From: Streptomyces sp. NBC_00461 | GTDB lineage: Bacteria; Actinomycetota; Actinomycetes; Streptomycetales; Streptomycetaceae | Assembly: GCF_036013935.1 (NCBI RefSeq) | Contig: NZ_CP107902.1 | Coordinates: 6,915,001-6,979,000 of the forward strand | DNA length: 64,000 nt | Direction: 5' to 3' | In this document: piece after piece, positions 1 to 7,927 of the stretch | Numbering within the stretch: position 1 is the stretch's first letter | How the letters are laid out: each line of letters opens with the position of its first letter | The notes under the pieces: generated by a model | Seen by the model: the letters and a program-made list of their open reading frames with translations, nothing else | Told to the model about the DNA's origin: nothing | Databases searched by the model: none | Position numbers and translations under genes: made by a program

Positions 1-237
1 ACCGTCCTGGAGGCGGACGGCCACTGGGCCGACTACTCCTACATCAACCACTACCTGTGCAACGGCGGTGTCGTGCTGTGCGGATTCGACGACCCGCGCG
101 ACGAGATCGCGGCCGGGATCTTCCGCCGGCTCTTCCCCGAGCGGACGGTGACCCTCGTGGACGCCCGGACGATCTTCGCGGGCGGCGGCGGCATCCACTG
201 CATCACCCAGCAGCAGCCGAGGGCGACGGTCAGGTAG
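1..237 (+). CDS. Agmatine deiminase, C-terminal part (5' end outside window)
   Basis: The window begins inside this gene and shows its last 78 codons, ending at TAG 235-237. Agmatine deiminases hydrolyse agmatine to N-carbamoylputrescine in the cytoplasm, in the guanidino-modifying superfamily. The recognisable signature is GGGGIHCITQQQP near the C-terminus; its Cys is the catalytic nucleophile in this family. The preceding ADGHWADYSYINHYL stretch also fits the family. A small Cys-rich protein and a TetR regulator follow closely on the same strand. The missing N-terminus prevents any statement about the start or promoter. Confidence 0.9.
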   Translation, partial: TVLEADGHWADYSYINHYLCNGGVVLCGFDDPRDEIAAGIFRRLFPERTVTLVDARTIFAGGGGIHCITQQQPRATVR

Positions 238-246
238 AACGTACGG

Positions 247-744
247 GTGAATGTGCTGATGTGCGCCGCCTGCGGAACACGGCTGACCGAGCCGCTGCGC
301 CTCCTGCCCGAGGTACCGCCCCGCCCGGAGTACGACGGGCGGAAGAACCCCGACGGGTCCCGACGCGCCCCGTCGACCGTGCCGCGCGGCGCGTACGCGG
401 TGGACCCGGAGCCGTGCGGGGCGCCGTATGTGCCGCATCCCGATCCCGACTGGTGCGACGCCGCCCACCCGGGCAACGCCTGTATGGGGGACCCCGACGG
501 GCAGGGGTTCCTGATGTCCGCCGGGCCGCGCGACACCCTGGTGGTCCACCCCGAGGACACCCGCGGCCATCTGTCCGCCAACCCCGCCCTGCGGGAGATC
601 GGGTGCTGCGGTGCGCCCGGGCGCGAGGGGCCCAACGAGGTGTGCGCGGGGTGCGGCGCGGTGGCGGCGACGCTGTTCTCCGACTGCACGGGCCCGTACG
701 AGACGCACTTCCTGCCCGACGCGGTGCGGGTGGCCGCGGCATGA
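247..744 (+). CDS. Conserved hypothetical Cys-rich protein
   Basis: This is a 165-residue protein of unknown function. It has paired cysteines near the N-terminus (MCAACG) and in the C-terminal third (CCGAPG, CAGCGA, SDC), which suggests one or two zinc-ribbon-like knuckles, though I recognise no named domain. There is no signal peptide or membrane segment. The start is GTG 247, or ATG 259 two residues before the first CxxC; no strong ribosome site separates them. The stop overlaps the start of the following TetR gene by ATGA, so the two are probably translationally coupled and may share the transcript of the upstream agmatine deiminase. Confidence 0.65.
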   Translation: MNVLMCAACGTRLTEPLRLLPEVPPRPEYDGRKNPDGSRRAPSTVPRGAYAVDPEPCGAPYVPHPDPDWCDAAHPGNACMGDPDGQGFLMSAGPRDTLVVHPEDTRGHLSANPALREIGCCGAPGREGPNEVCAGCGAVAATLFSDCTGPYETHFLPDAVRVAAA

Positions 745-1352
745 GCCCGACGCCCTCCCGCCGCCGCACCCCCGCCCCGCCCCGCGAGGACGTCCTCGCC
801 GCCGCCATGGAGATGATCGCCGAGCGCGGTCTGGAGAAGCTCACCATGGCGGCGCTCGGCCGCGAGGTCGGCATGAGCAGCGGCCACCTGCTCTACTACT
901 TCCACTCCAAGGACGAGCTGCTGCTGCAGGCCCTGGAGTGGAGCGAGGGCCGGCTGGGCGCCGAGCGCGGACGGCTGCTGGGCCGCACGGGCACGGCCCG
1001 CGAACGACTCGACGCGTACGTCGACCTGTACGTCCCCGACGGCCACCGCGACCCGCACTGGACCCTCTGGCTGGAGGTCTGGAACCGCTCGCAGAACGCC
1101 GACGACGACGCCCGCGACCGGCAGGCCGCGATCGAGGGCGTCTGGCACCGCGACCTGGTGGCGCTGATCGCCGAGGGGGTGTCGCGGGGGGAGTTCCGCC
1201 GCGTCGACCCCGACCGGTGCGCGACCCGTCTGCGGGCCCTGCTGGACGGCTTCTCCCTGCACGTGGCCGTCGGGCTGCGAGGGTGGGACCGGGCGCAGGT
1301 TCTCGGCCACGTACGGGAGTTCGTGGAGGAGGGACTCCTCGCGGACGCGTGA
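741..1352 (+). CDS. TetR family transcriptional regulator
   Basis: A 203-residue TetR-type repressor. The N-terminal helix-turn-helix domain (about residues 14-60) shows the family pattern, with a recognition region ALGREVGMSSGHLLYYF followed by HSKDELL. The C-terminal ligand/dimer domain (about 70-200) is helical and resembles BetI-type regulators. It starts at ATG 741, overlapping the stop of the preceding gene. Because it follows agmatine deiminase and the Cys-rich protein on the same strand, a role in controlling polyamine or guanidino catabolism is a reasonable inference, but nothing in the protein shows the ligand. Confidence 0.9.
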   Translation: MSPTPSRRRTPAPPREDVLAAAMEMIAERGLEKLTMAALGREVGMSSGHLLYYFHSKDELLLQALEWSEGRLGAERGRLLGRTGTARERLDAYVDLYVPDGHRDPHWTLWLEVWNRSQNADDDARDRQAAIEGVWHRDLVALIAEGVSRGEFRRVDPDRCATRLRALLDGFSLHVAVGLRGWDRAQVLGHVREFVEEGLLADA

Positions 1353-1474
1353 CCTCGCGCCCGCGTTGTACGCAATAAGGCCGATTGACCCTGTGGTCGG
1401 TGGTGCGTTTGTCTCGAAGGGAGCCCTCGGCACGGGGCCGGGGGAAGTGCGCCATCGGGGACCTCGCGGATCTC

Positions 1475-1508
1475 GGGGGCCTCCGGGGGCCTCGGGGATC
1501 ACAGGGGG
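1475..1508 (+). promoter_or_regulatory. G-quadruplex-type motif over the ribosome site of a leader ORF
   Basis: Four G runs of 4-5 bases lie at 1475-1479, 1485-1489, 1494-1497 and 1504-1508, with loops of 5, 4 and 6 bases. This matches the usual pattern for a four-tetrad-capable G-quadruplex in the transcribed strand. The last run is also the Shine-Dalgarno sequence of the ATG at 1514. If it folds in the mRNA it would mask that ribosome site. The motif is seen directly; folding and regulation are inferred. Confidence 0.4.
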
Positions 1509-1513
1509 AGAAC

Positions 1514-1594
1514 ATGTCCAGAGCCGCCTTACGCCTGTCGGGCGCGGCCTTGCCGCTCGCGCGCACCGCAACGACCGCGTGGAGGACACGCTGA
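1514..1594 (+). CDS. Putative 26-residue leader ORF with a TTA codon
   Basis: This short ORF (ATG 1514, stop TGA 1592-1594) begins three bases after a strong ribosome site (GGGGGAG). Its TGA overlaps the ATG of the secreted beta-propeller gene as TGATG, the classic arrangement for translational coupling. Codon 6 is TTA, the leucine codon read in Streptomyces by the developmentally controlled bldA tRNA, and codon 3 is the rare AGA. The peptide resembles the start of a signal sequence (MSRAALRLSGAALPLA), so it could also be a frameshifted remnant of the real N-terminus. I rate leader peptide and relic as about equally likely. Confidence 0.35.
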   Translation: MSRAALRLSGAALPLARTATTAWRTR

Positions 1595-3702
1595 TGTCCC
1601 GCGCCTCAAGAGCCGTGCTGGGCACGGCAGTTGTCGTCGCCCTCGCCTGGACGTCCACGACCGCGGCGCAGGCCGGCCCCGGGCAGTCGGATACCGGGCG
1701 CGTGAGCACCGCCTCGGGTACCGGGCGCGTGAGCACGGCCGCCGACGGCACCCAGGCCGACGGACCGTCGGACGACGCCGCGATCAGTGCCGACGGACGC
1801 CACGTCGCGTTCACGTCCACCGCGCCGAGCTTCGGCTGCGCGCATTTCACCCCGTGCCTGCTCGTGAAGGACCTCGCTGACGGCGGGGTCAGCAGGATCG
1901 ACCTCGGCAGCGGCTACACCTACGGCTCGCCGACACCGAGCGCCGACGGGGGCCGTATCGGCTACTCCGCGGGCACCCGGTTCCTGGCCCCGTATCTGTA
2001 CGACCGCGCCACCGGTCGCTCGGAGCGGCTGTGGCCCGAGAACCCGCCCGGTTTCAACGAGCTGGGCCACATGGAGTCGATCAGCCCGGACGGCACGCAC
2101 GTCGCGTACACCATCGGCAACCGCAACGGCCCGGAGAACTACCGGCTGTTGTACGTGCGCGACACGGCCACCGGCACCGACGAGCTGATCTCACCGGCCG
2201 AGGAGGGCGACAAGGCCGGGGCCTCGGTGAGCGCCGACGGCGAGCGTGTCGCGTACGGCATCAGCGGTGACGTCGAGGCGGACGACCCGGCCGACGTCTT
2301 CGTCAAGGACCGGGCGACGGGCGAGCGGACCCAGGTCGACGCGGGCCTCGGCGCCGCCTACCTGGTCCGCATCACCGCGGACGGCCGCCGCGTCCTCCTC
2401 GACGCCGAGAGCGGCCTGTACGTCCACGACCTGCGCACGGGCGAGTCACGGCGGGTGGCCGAGGGGCGGCCCTTCTCGGCCACGGCGGACGGCCGGTACG
2501 CCGTCGTCTCGGGCGAGGACGGCATGCGGGTGCGCGACCTGCGGACGGGGCTGCGCGGGGCCGCCCTCCCGCCGCACGCCCAGCCGGGAGACGAGATGCT
2601 GGCCGCCAAGGGGCGTGCGGTGGTGTTCAGTTCGACCGCCTCCCACCTGGTGCCGGGCGACACCAACGGGGAGTCGGACGTGTTCGTCTTCTCGGGCGCG
2701 CTCCGGAAGAACCCGCACCCGATGCCGTCCGTCACCGAACGGATCAGCATGACGCGGGACGGGCAGCAGCGGCCCGGGGCCTCGTACGACCCCGTGATGG
2801 GGGAGGGCAAGGTCGTCGCCTTCACCTCGCAGCGGACCGATGACCCGAAGGACACCGACGTGTTCGTCAACGCGGCCGGCGGCATCTCCCAGGTGAACGA
2901 CAGCACTCAGGCCCCCTCGCACGAGGGCACGCCCTGCTACAGCGGCCGCATGGTCGGCTACGTGGCCGCGCACAAGACCGACGGCGGCCCGGAGGTCTAC
3001 ATCCGCAACCGCTCGGTCGGCAAACTGACCGGCCTCGACTCCTACCAGGGCGTCCGCTTCACCTGGATGGGACAGCCCGTCGTGGATCCGACCTGCCAGT
3101 GGGTCACCTACGCCGCCACCCTGCCCGCCGGCGACGCCGACCCGCACCCCCAACCCCGCGTCTACCGCTTCAAGTTCAACGGCGGCAGCACCGACGTGGT
3201 CAGCGCGCCCACGGGCGAGGCGGCGGGCAACCCGTCCATCAACTACGACGGCAGGTACATCGCCTTCGAACAGGGCGGCGACATCCACGTCCGCGACCTG
3301 GACACCGGCGCTCTGGAGGAGGTCGCGGCGCCGGGAACCGCGACGGCACCCTCCCTCAGCGCGGACGGACGCAAGGTCGCCTTCCAGCAGGGCCGGAACA
3401 GTTACGTCCGCGATCTCGACACCGGGGCCACGACCCGGATCAGGGGCACGGAGCCCTCGCTCGCCGGGAGCGGCACGCATGTCGCGTACACCTCGGGCGG
3501 CGCCGTATACCTGCTCGAACTCGCCACCGGAAAACGGCAGTTGGTCAGCGTCGACCGCTGGGGCGGTCGAGGCGACCTCCCGGCCCGGCACCCCTCCGTC
3601 AACGCCGACGGCACGGTCGTCGCGTTCGAGTCGGCATCACCCGATCTGGTGGAGGGGGACACCAACGGGGTGTCGGACGTCTTCCTGCGGACAGTGCAAT
3701 GA
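1594..3702 (+). CDS. Secreted TolB/WD40-like beta-propeller protein
   Basis: A 702-residue exported protein. The chosen ATG 1594 has GGAGGA at 1581-1586 and gives a clean signal peptide (AVLGTAVVVALAW, cleavage near AQA). The mature part is made of repeated blade motifs: SADGRHVAFTS or similar, followed by DVFVKDRATGE-type strands, recurring about every 45-50 residues, typical of PD40/TolB-like propellers. The motif PGDTNGESDVFV, common in bacterial extracellular propellers, occurs near residue 355 and again as EGDTNGVSDVF at the C-terminus. Function is unknown; such proteins usually bind proteins or glycans. A paralogue follows directly, suggesting tandem duplication. Confidence 0.8.
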   Translation: MSRASRAVLGTAVVVALAWTSTTAAQAGPGQSDTGRVSTASGTGRVSTAADGTQADGPSDDAAISADGRHVAFTSTAPSFGCAHFTPCLLVKDLADGGVSRIDLGSGYTYGSPTPSADGGRIGYSAGTRFLAPYLYDRATGRSERLWPENPPGFNELGHMESISPDGTHVAYTIGNRNGPENYRLLYVRDTATGTDELISPAEEGDKAGASVSADGERVAYGISGDVEADDPADVFVKDRATGERTQVDAGLGAAYLVRITADGRRVLLDAESGLYVHDLRTGESRRVAEGRPFSATADGRYAVVSGEDGMRVRDLRTGLRGAALPPHAQPGDEMLAAKGRAVVFSSTASHLVPGDTNGESDVFVFSGALRKNPHPMPSVTERISMTRDGQQRPGASYDPVMGEGKVVAFTSQRTDDPKDTDVFVNAAGGISQVNDSTQAPSHEGTPCYSGRMVGYVAAHKTDGGPEVYIRNRSVGKLTGLDSYQGVRFTWMGQPVVDPTCQWVTYAATLPAGDADPHPQPRVYRFKFNGGSTDVVSAPTGEAAGNPSINYDGRYIAFEQGGDIHVRDLDTGALEEVAAPGTATAPSLSADGRKVAFQQGRNSYVRDLDTGATTRIRGTEPSLAGSGTHVAYTSGGAVYLLELATGKRQLVSVDRWGGRGDLPARHPSVNADGTVVAFESASPDLVEGDTNGVSDVFLRTVQ

Positions 3703-3741
3703 CAAGCAGCGATCACCAGCGATCACCACGGGGGAACAACC

Positions 3742-5013
3742 ATGCACAGGAACAGGCAGCGCGCCGCCCTGACGGCCGCCGTCCTCGCCGTCGCACTCGG
3801 GGGCGTCGCCGCCCTGCCCGCGGCGGCCGCGCCGGCACCGGAGCCGCGCACCGAACGGGTCACGGTGGCGGCCACCGGCGAGCAGGGCACCGACAACGCC
3901 GGCGGACCGTATCTCAGCGCCGACGGCCGCTATGCCGCCTTCGCCTCCTACGCACCCGATCTCGTGCCGGGTGACACCAACGGCGTGCAGGACAGTTTCG
4001 TCCGCGACCTGCGCACCGGGCGGGTGGAGCGGGTCAGCGTCACGTCCGACGGCGTGCAGGCCGACAGCGGGACCTCGCCCGTGGCCATCAGCGCGAACGG
4101 GCAGTACGTGGTGCTCGTCTCGACCGCGGACAACCTCACCGACTGGCCGGCGCCGAAGGAGTACTGGGCCCAGGACGTCTATGTGCACGACCGCGTCACC
4201 GGCCGCACCCAGCGGGTCAGCACGACACCGGACGGCGGGTCCTCCTACGCCCACGGCGACGCCGCCATCTCCGACGACGGGCGGTACGTCGCCTTCAACG
4301 CCCGGCCGAGCCGCATGGAGACCAGCCGACCGGACATCGTTCTGCCCGCCGTGTACGTCACCGACCGCCGCACCGGCGAGGTCGAGCGCATCACCAACGG
4401 CGATCACCCGGACCTCGCCTCGTACTTCCTGGACATGGACGCCACGGGCCGCCATGTGGCGTACGTGCAGAACGGCCCGCGCGGTGCGCCCGGCCCGCTG
4501 ATGGTGCACGACCGCCGCACCGGCACCGAGGAAGCGGCCAACGTCACACCCGAGGGCAGGCCCGGCGAACGCTACGGTCTCGACCCCTCGCTCTCCGCGG
4601 ACGGGCGCCTCGTCTCCTTCACCTACACCGGCGACGACCTGGTGCCGGGCGGCGCCGCCAACACCGACATCTACGTGCGCGACCTGCGCACGGACACCAC
4701 CCGCGCCGTCGTGCACGCCGGTCCCGGCGAAGCCGGCATCTTCTACGGATCCGTGATCAGCCGCAACGGCAGGTACGTCGCCTACTCGTTCCGGACACCG
4801 CAGGGACCGGACAACGTCTACGTCCGGGACCTGCGCACCGGCACCTCCACCCTGGCCAGCGAGTCGACCACCGGCGCCCCGGTCACCGACGGCGATGTCT
4901 ACGTCACTTCGTTCGGTGGTGACCGGCTGCTCGGCCTCGGCTCCGGCTCCGGCCAGCTGGTCCCCGGCGACACCAACGGCGTGACCGACGGATTCGTACG
5001 CCACCTGCGATGA
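3742..5013 (+). CDS. Secreted TolB/WD40-like beta-propeller protein, paralogue
   Basis: A 423-residue exported protein in the same family as its upstream neighbour, from which it is separated by 39 bases. The signal peptide (residues 1 to about 28, ending PAAAAPA) is followed by blades carrying LSADGRYAAFASYAPDLVPGDTNG and RDLRTGRVERVSV-like motifs. The PGDTNG motif occurs near both ends of the propeller. The start ATG 3742 follows a purine-rich GGGGGA ribosome site. The two genes probably form one transcript that ends at the hairpin at 5052-5080. No catalytic residues are evident. Confidence 0.8.
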   Translation: MHRNRQRAALTAAVLAVALGGVAALPAAAAPAPEPRTERVTVAATGEQGTDNAGGPYLSADGRYAAFASYAPDLVPGDTNGVQDSFVRDLRTGRVERVSVTSDGVQADSGTSPVAISANGQYVVLVSTADNLTDWPAPKEYWAQDVYVHDRVTGRTQRVSTTPDGGSSYAHGDAAISDDGRYVAFNARPSRMETSRPDIVLPAVYVTDRRTGEVERITNGDHPDLASYFLDMDATGRHVAYVQNGPRGAPGPLMVHDRRTGTEEAANVTPEGRPGERYGLDPSLSADGRLVSFTYTGDDLVPGGAANTDIYVRDLRTDTTRAVVHAGPGEAGIFYGSVISRNGRYVAYSFRTPQGPDNVYVRDLRTGTSTLASESTTGAPVTDGDVYVTSFGGDRLLGLGSGSGQLVPGDTNGVTDGFVRHLR

Positions 5014-5051
5014 ACAGCACAGTGCTCGCATCCTGAGACGGACGGTGAGTG

Positions 5052-5080
5052 CGGGGGCGGCATGTGCCAGACTGCCCCCG
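5052..5080 (+). terminator. Hairpin downstream of the beta-propeller gene
   Basis: CGGGGGC (5052-5058) pairs perfectly with GCCCCCG (5074-5080), with an inner GGCA/TGCC pair, 38 bases after the stop codon. There is no U tract, as is common for Streptomyces terminators. It lies just upstream of the cimA leader and could overlap its promoter. Confidence 0.5.
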
Positions 5081-5094
5081 TGCTCTCGTTCGCC

Positions 5095-5130
5095 ATGATT
5101 ATTGGCAGCAGGCGCGCCGGTCCGCAGTGA
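5095..5130 (+). CDS. Candidate cimA leader peptide with two adjacent Ile codons
   Basis: A short frame reads MIIGSRRAGPQ and stops at TGA 5128-5130. Codons 2 and 3 are both ATT, the isoleucine codon rarely used in this GC-rich genome, where ATC is standard. The downstream gene is citramalate synthase, which feeds isoleucine synthesis, and a perfect intrinsic terminator sits between them. Together these are the hallmarks of amino-acid attenuation by ribosome stalling. No ribosome site is visible, so the peptide would be read from a very short or leaderless transcript. Function is inferred. Confidence 0.55.
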   Translation: MIIGSRRAGPQ

Positions 5131-5185
5131 CCGCCATGTACGACCAGGTACGGGCGGGCACCGTCGTCCTCGACCCGCGCGCAGA

Positions 5186-5217
5186 CCTCTCGCACCCGCG
5201 AGGGGTTTTTCGCTTTT
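5186..5217 (+). terminator. Attenuator terminator upstream of cimA
   Basis: CCTCTCGC (5186-5193) pairs over eight bases (one G-U) with GCGAGGGG (5198-5205) around an ACCC loop. TTTTT at 5206-5210 follows, then CGCTTTT. This is an unusually U-rich intrinsic terminator for Streptomyces, and it lies 112 bases before the cimA start rather than after a gene. CCTCG at 5168-5172 could pair with CGAGG at 5199-5203 to form an antiterminator. The placement supports premature termination control by the leader peptide at 5095. Confidence 0.65.
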
Positions 5218-5329
5218 CTGGCCCACCTTCAGCCGGGAGTAAAGCGCGAGGGACCATCGGGGGACGGTGGAGCCGGTCATTCCGGTACAGCCGCATCCAC
5301 TGGGATCCAACACAGGAGCCTTTGACATC

Positions 5330-6934
5330 ATGACCGAAACCAGCGAGCTCGACGATTCGTTCCACGTCTTCGACACCACCCTGCGCGACGGAGCGCAGCG
5401 CGAGGGCATCAACCTCACCGTCGCGGACAAGCTGGCCATCGCACGGCACCTGGACGACTTCGGCGTGGGCTTCATCGAGGGCGGCTGGCCCGGCGCCAAC
5501 CCGCGGGACACCGAGTTCTTCGCCCGCGCCCAGCAGGAGATCGACTTCAAGCACGCCCAGCTCGTCGCCTTCGGCGCGACCCGCCGCGCGAACGCCAAGG
5601 CGAGCGAGGACCCGCAGGTCAAGGCGCTCCTGGACTCGGGCGCCGAGGTCATCACGCTGGTCGCCAAGTCCCATGACCGGCATGTCGAACTCGCTCTGCG
5701 CACCACTTTGGACGAGAACCTGGAGATGGTCCGCGACACCGTCTCCCACCTGCGCGCGCAGGGCCGGCGCGTCTTCGTCGACTGCGAGCACTTCTTCGAC
5801 GGCTACCGCGCCAACCCCGAGTACGCGAAGGCCGTCGTGCGGGCCGCGGCGGAGGCCGGCGCCTCCGTCGTGATCCTCTGCGACACCAACGGAGGCATGC
5901 TCCCCGCGCAGATCCAGGCCGTCGTCGCGACGGTCCTCGCCGACACCGGCGCCCGGCTCGGCATCCACGCCCAGGACGACACGGGCTGCGCGGTCGCCAA
6001 CACGCTCGCCGCGGTGGACGCGGGCGCGACCCACGTCCAGTGCACGGCGAACGGCTACGGCGAGCGCGTCGGCAACGCCAACCTCTTCCCGGTCGTCGCC
6101 GCCCTGGAGCTCAAGTACGGCAAGAAGGTCCTCCCCGAGGGCGCGCTGCGCGAGATGACCCGTATCTCGCACGCCATCGCCGAGGTCGTGAACCTCACGC
6201 CCTCCACCCACCAGCCGTACGTCGGTGTCTCCGCCTTCGCGCACAAGGCCGGCCTGCACGCCTCCGCGATCAAGGTCGACCCGGACCTGTACCAGCACAT
6301 CGACCCCGAACTGGTCGGCAACACCATGCGGATGCTGGTCTCCGACATGGCGGGCCGCGCCTCCATCGAGCTCAAGGGCAAGGAGCTGGGCGTCGACCTG
6401 GGCGACGACCGCGAGCTGGTCGGCCGGGTCGTCGAGCGGGTCAAGGAGCGCGAGCTCAAGGGCTACACCTACGAGGCGGCGGACGCGAGCTTCGAGCTGC
6501 TGCTGCGCGGCGAGGTCGAGGGCAAGCCCCTGAAGTACTTCGAGGTCGAGTCCTGGCGCGCCATCGTCGAGGACCGCCCCGACGGCATCCACGCCAACGA
6601 GGCCACGGTCAAGCTCTTCGCCAAGGGCGAGCGCATCGTCGCCACGGCCGAGGGCAACGGCCCGGTCAACGCCCTGGACCGGACGCTGAGGGTCGCCCTG
6701 GAGAAGATCTACCCCCAGCTCGCCCAGCTCGACCTCGTCGACTACAAGGTCCGCATCCTCGAAGGCGTCCACGGCACCCAGTCCACCACCCGCGTCCTGA
6801 TCTCCACATCCGACGGCGCGGGCGAGTGGTCCACGGTGGGCGTCGCGGAGAACGTCATCGCGGCGTCGTGGCAGGCCCTTGAGGACGCTTACACGTACGG
6901 GCTGCTGCGGGCGGGGGTCGAGCCCGCGGAGTAG
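5330..6934 (+). CDS. cimA: Citramalate synthase
   Basis: This 534-residue enzyme belongs to the alpha-isopropylmalate/homocitrate synthase family. CimA condenses pyruvate and acetyl-CoA to (R)-citramalate, the threonine-independent entry to isoleucine. The TIM-barrel signature DTTLRDGAQREG lies at residues 11-22, the second-shell metal motif NGYGERVGNANL near 240-251, and a C-terminal LeuA-type allosteric domain occupies about 400-525. The GWPGANPRDTEFF stretch is characteristic of the CimA subgroup rather than LeuA. ATG 5330 is preceded by AGGAG (5314-5318). An apparent Ile-codon attenuator lies upstream (5095-5217) and a strong terminator follows. Confidence 0.93.
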   Translation: MTETSELDDSFHVFDTTLRDGAQREGINLTVADKLAIARHLDDFGVGFIEGGWPGANPRDTEFFARAQQEIDFKHAQLVAFGATRRANAKASEDPQVKALLDSGAEVITLVAKSHDRHVELALRTTLDENLEMVRDTVSHLRAQGRRVFVDCEHFFDGYRANPEYAKAVVRAAAEAGASVVILCDTNGGMLPAQIQAVVATVLADTGARLGIHAQDDTGCAVANTLAAVDAGATHVQCTANGYGERVGNANLFPVVAALELKYGKKVLPEGALREMTRISHAIAEVVNLTPSTHQPYVGVSAFAHKAGLHASAIKVDPDLYQHIDPELVGNTMRMLVSDMAGRASIELKGKELGVDLGDDRELVGRVVERVKERELKGYTYEAADASFELLLRGEVEGKPLKYFEVESWRAIVEDRPDGIHANEATVKLFAKGERIVATAEGNGPVNALDRTLRVALEKIYPQLAQLDLVDYKVRILEGVHGTQSTTRVLISTSDGAGEWSTVGVAENVIAASWQALEDAYTYGLLRAGVEPAE

Positions 6935-6957
6935 GCCGAGGCGGTCGTGTCTCCCAC

Positions 6958-6986
6958 CGAACGGGCCGTGCACATCGGCCCGTTCG
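6958..6986 (+). terminator. Terminator after cimA
   Basis: An 11-bp perfect stem, CGAACGGGCCG (6958-6968) with CGGCCCGTTCG (6976-6986), encloses a 7-base loop and is followed by GCGTTT. It sits 23 bases after the cimA stop, between convergent genes, and could serve both strands. Confidence 0.8.
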
Positions 6987-7014
6987 GCGTTTCCGGACCC
7001 TTGCCGACCGAGTC

Positions 7015-7650
7015 CTACCTGCGCAGGAGCCACTGCCCGAACGTCCGACGCGGGGGACGCACCACCACGCGGCCGTGGGCCTTCAGACCGACCAGCTCCA
7101 CGCGCAAAGTGACCGGCGTATCAGGATCCGTCGCAGCCTGACGGTACTTGACCCGGCTGTGTACCAGCTGCAGACCATCGGTGTCGACCACGATCCCCGG
7201 CCGCGTGACCAGCGTCAGGGTCTTCCCCGTCATGGCCACGTCGATCCGCAAGGTGTCGTGCGTGATCACGGCGTCGGTGAAGTCGAGCGTCACCTCGCAG
7301 TACGTCACCGCGAGCTCCAGCTTCCGCGGTACCACCCAGCGCCCCGCGCGCTCGACCGCGCCGCTGTGGACCTGTTCGATCCGAACCACGTCCTTGACCT
7401 CTGCCGCGGTCAAGGCACCCGTAGCCGATACGGGCGGCAGGTCGCCGGTGAGCGCGGCCAGTTCGCTCACAGTCCGCGCCGACAGGGCAGCCTCCACGCG
7501 CTCGTCCAACTCGTCCGCAGTCAGCAGGCCGTCCCCGGCCGCGACACGCAGCACGTCCACCACCCGGTCCCGGTCGGCATGAGAGGCTCGCAGCTCGGGC
7601 GACGAGCCGGGGCCGGAGGGCTTCCCGAGGGGCGATATCTCTCCCGGCAT
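7015..7650 (-). CDS. DUF1707 (SHOCT-like) domain protein
   Basis: A 211-residue protein whose N-terminal part (about residues 20-75) is a clear DUF1707 domain: ELRASHADRDRVVDVLRVAAGDGLLTADELDERVE-like sequence read in segments. The remainder is a beta-rich domain with no membrane span. Function is unknown; DUF1707 is an actinobacterial regulatory or membrane-associated module. ATG 7650 has an excellent AGGAGGGAAG ribosome site. It lies 13 bases after the DUF397 gene on the same strand, so it is probably the last gene of the XRE-DUF397-DUF1707 operon. Confidence 0.8.
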   Translation of the reverse strand: MPGEISPLGKPSGPGSSPELRASHADRDRVVDVLRVAAGDGLLTADELDERVEAALSARTVSELAALTGDLPPVSATGALTAAEVKDVVRIEQVHSGAVERAGRWVVPRKLELAVTYCEVTLDFTDAVITHDTLRIDVAMTGKTLTLVTRPGIVVDTDGLQLVHSRVKYRQAATDPDTPVTLRVELVGLKAHGRVVVRPPRRTFGQWLLRR

Positions 7651-7663
7651 GCTTCCCTCCTGG

Positions 7664-7927
7664 TCAGGGAGTTCGACCCTGGACGTGCCCGTCGCGCCGA
7701 GCGAGCCCGAGGAAGGCGGCCCAAGTGCCGGGTGCGACGGTGAGGTTGGGGCCGGTGTTCTTGGAGTCGCGGATGTGGATGGCGGAGGGTTGGGTGGCTA
7801 CCTCGATGCAGTCGCCGCCCTGGCTCCCGCTGTAGCTGGACTTGCGCCAGTCGTGGGCGACCTCGATGCATTCGCCACCCTCATTGCTGCTGTAGCTGGA
7901 CTTGAACCACTGCAGTGCGGTGCTCAT
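7664..7927 (-). CDS. DUF397 protein with two tandem core motifs
   Basis: This 87-residue protein carries two copies of the DUF397 core, WFKSSYSSNEGGECIEVA (residues 7-24) and WRKSSYSGSQGGDCIEVA (27-44), then the family's RDSKN motif. Most DUF397 proteins have one copy, so this is an internal duplication. In Streptomyces such proteins pair with XRE/DUF5753 regulators (the whiJ-like system) and are thought to modulate them. Its ATG overlaps the stop of the adjacent XRE gene by ATGA, implying coupled translation. Confidence 0.88.
   Translation of the reverse strand: MSTALQWFKSSYSSNEGGECIEVAHDWRKSSYSGSQGGDCIEVATQPSAIHIRDSKNTGPNLTVAPGTWAAFLGLARRDGHVQGRTP

Noticed and set aside
3637..5739. A 700-codon antisense frame over the second beta-propeller gene and cimA
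   Set aside because: It spans a terminator, an attenuator and parts of two genes; it is only the complement of their GC-rich codons.
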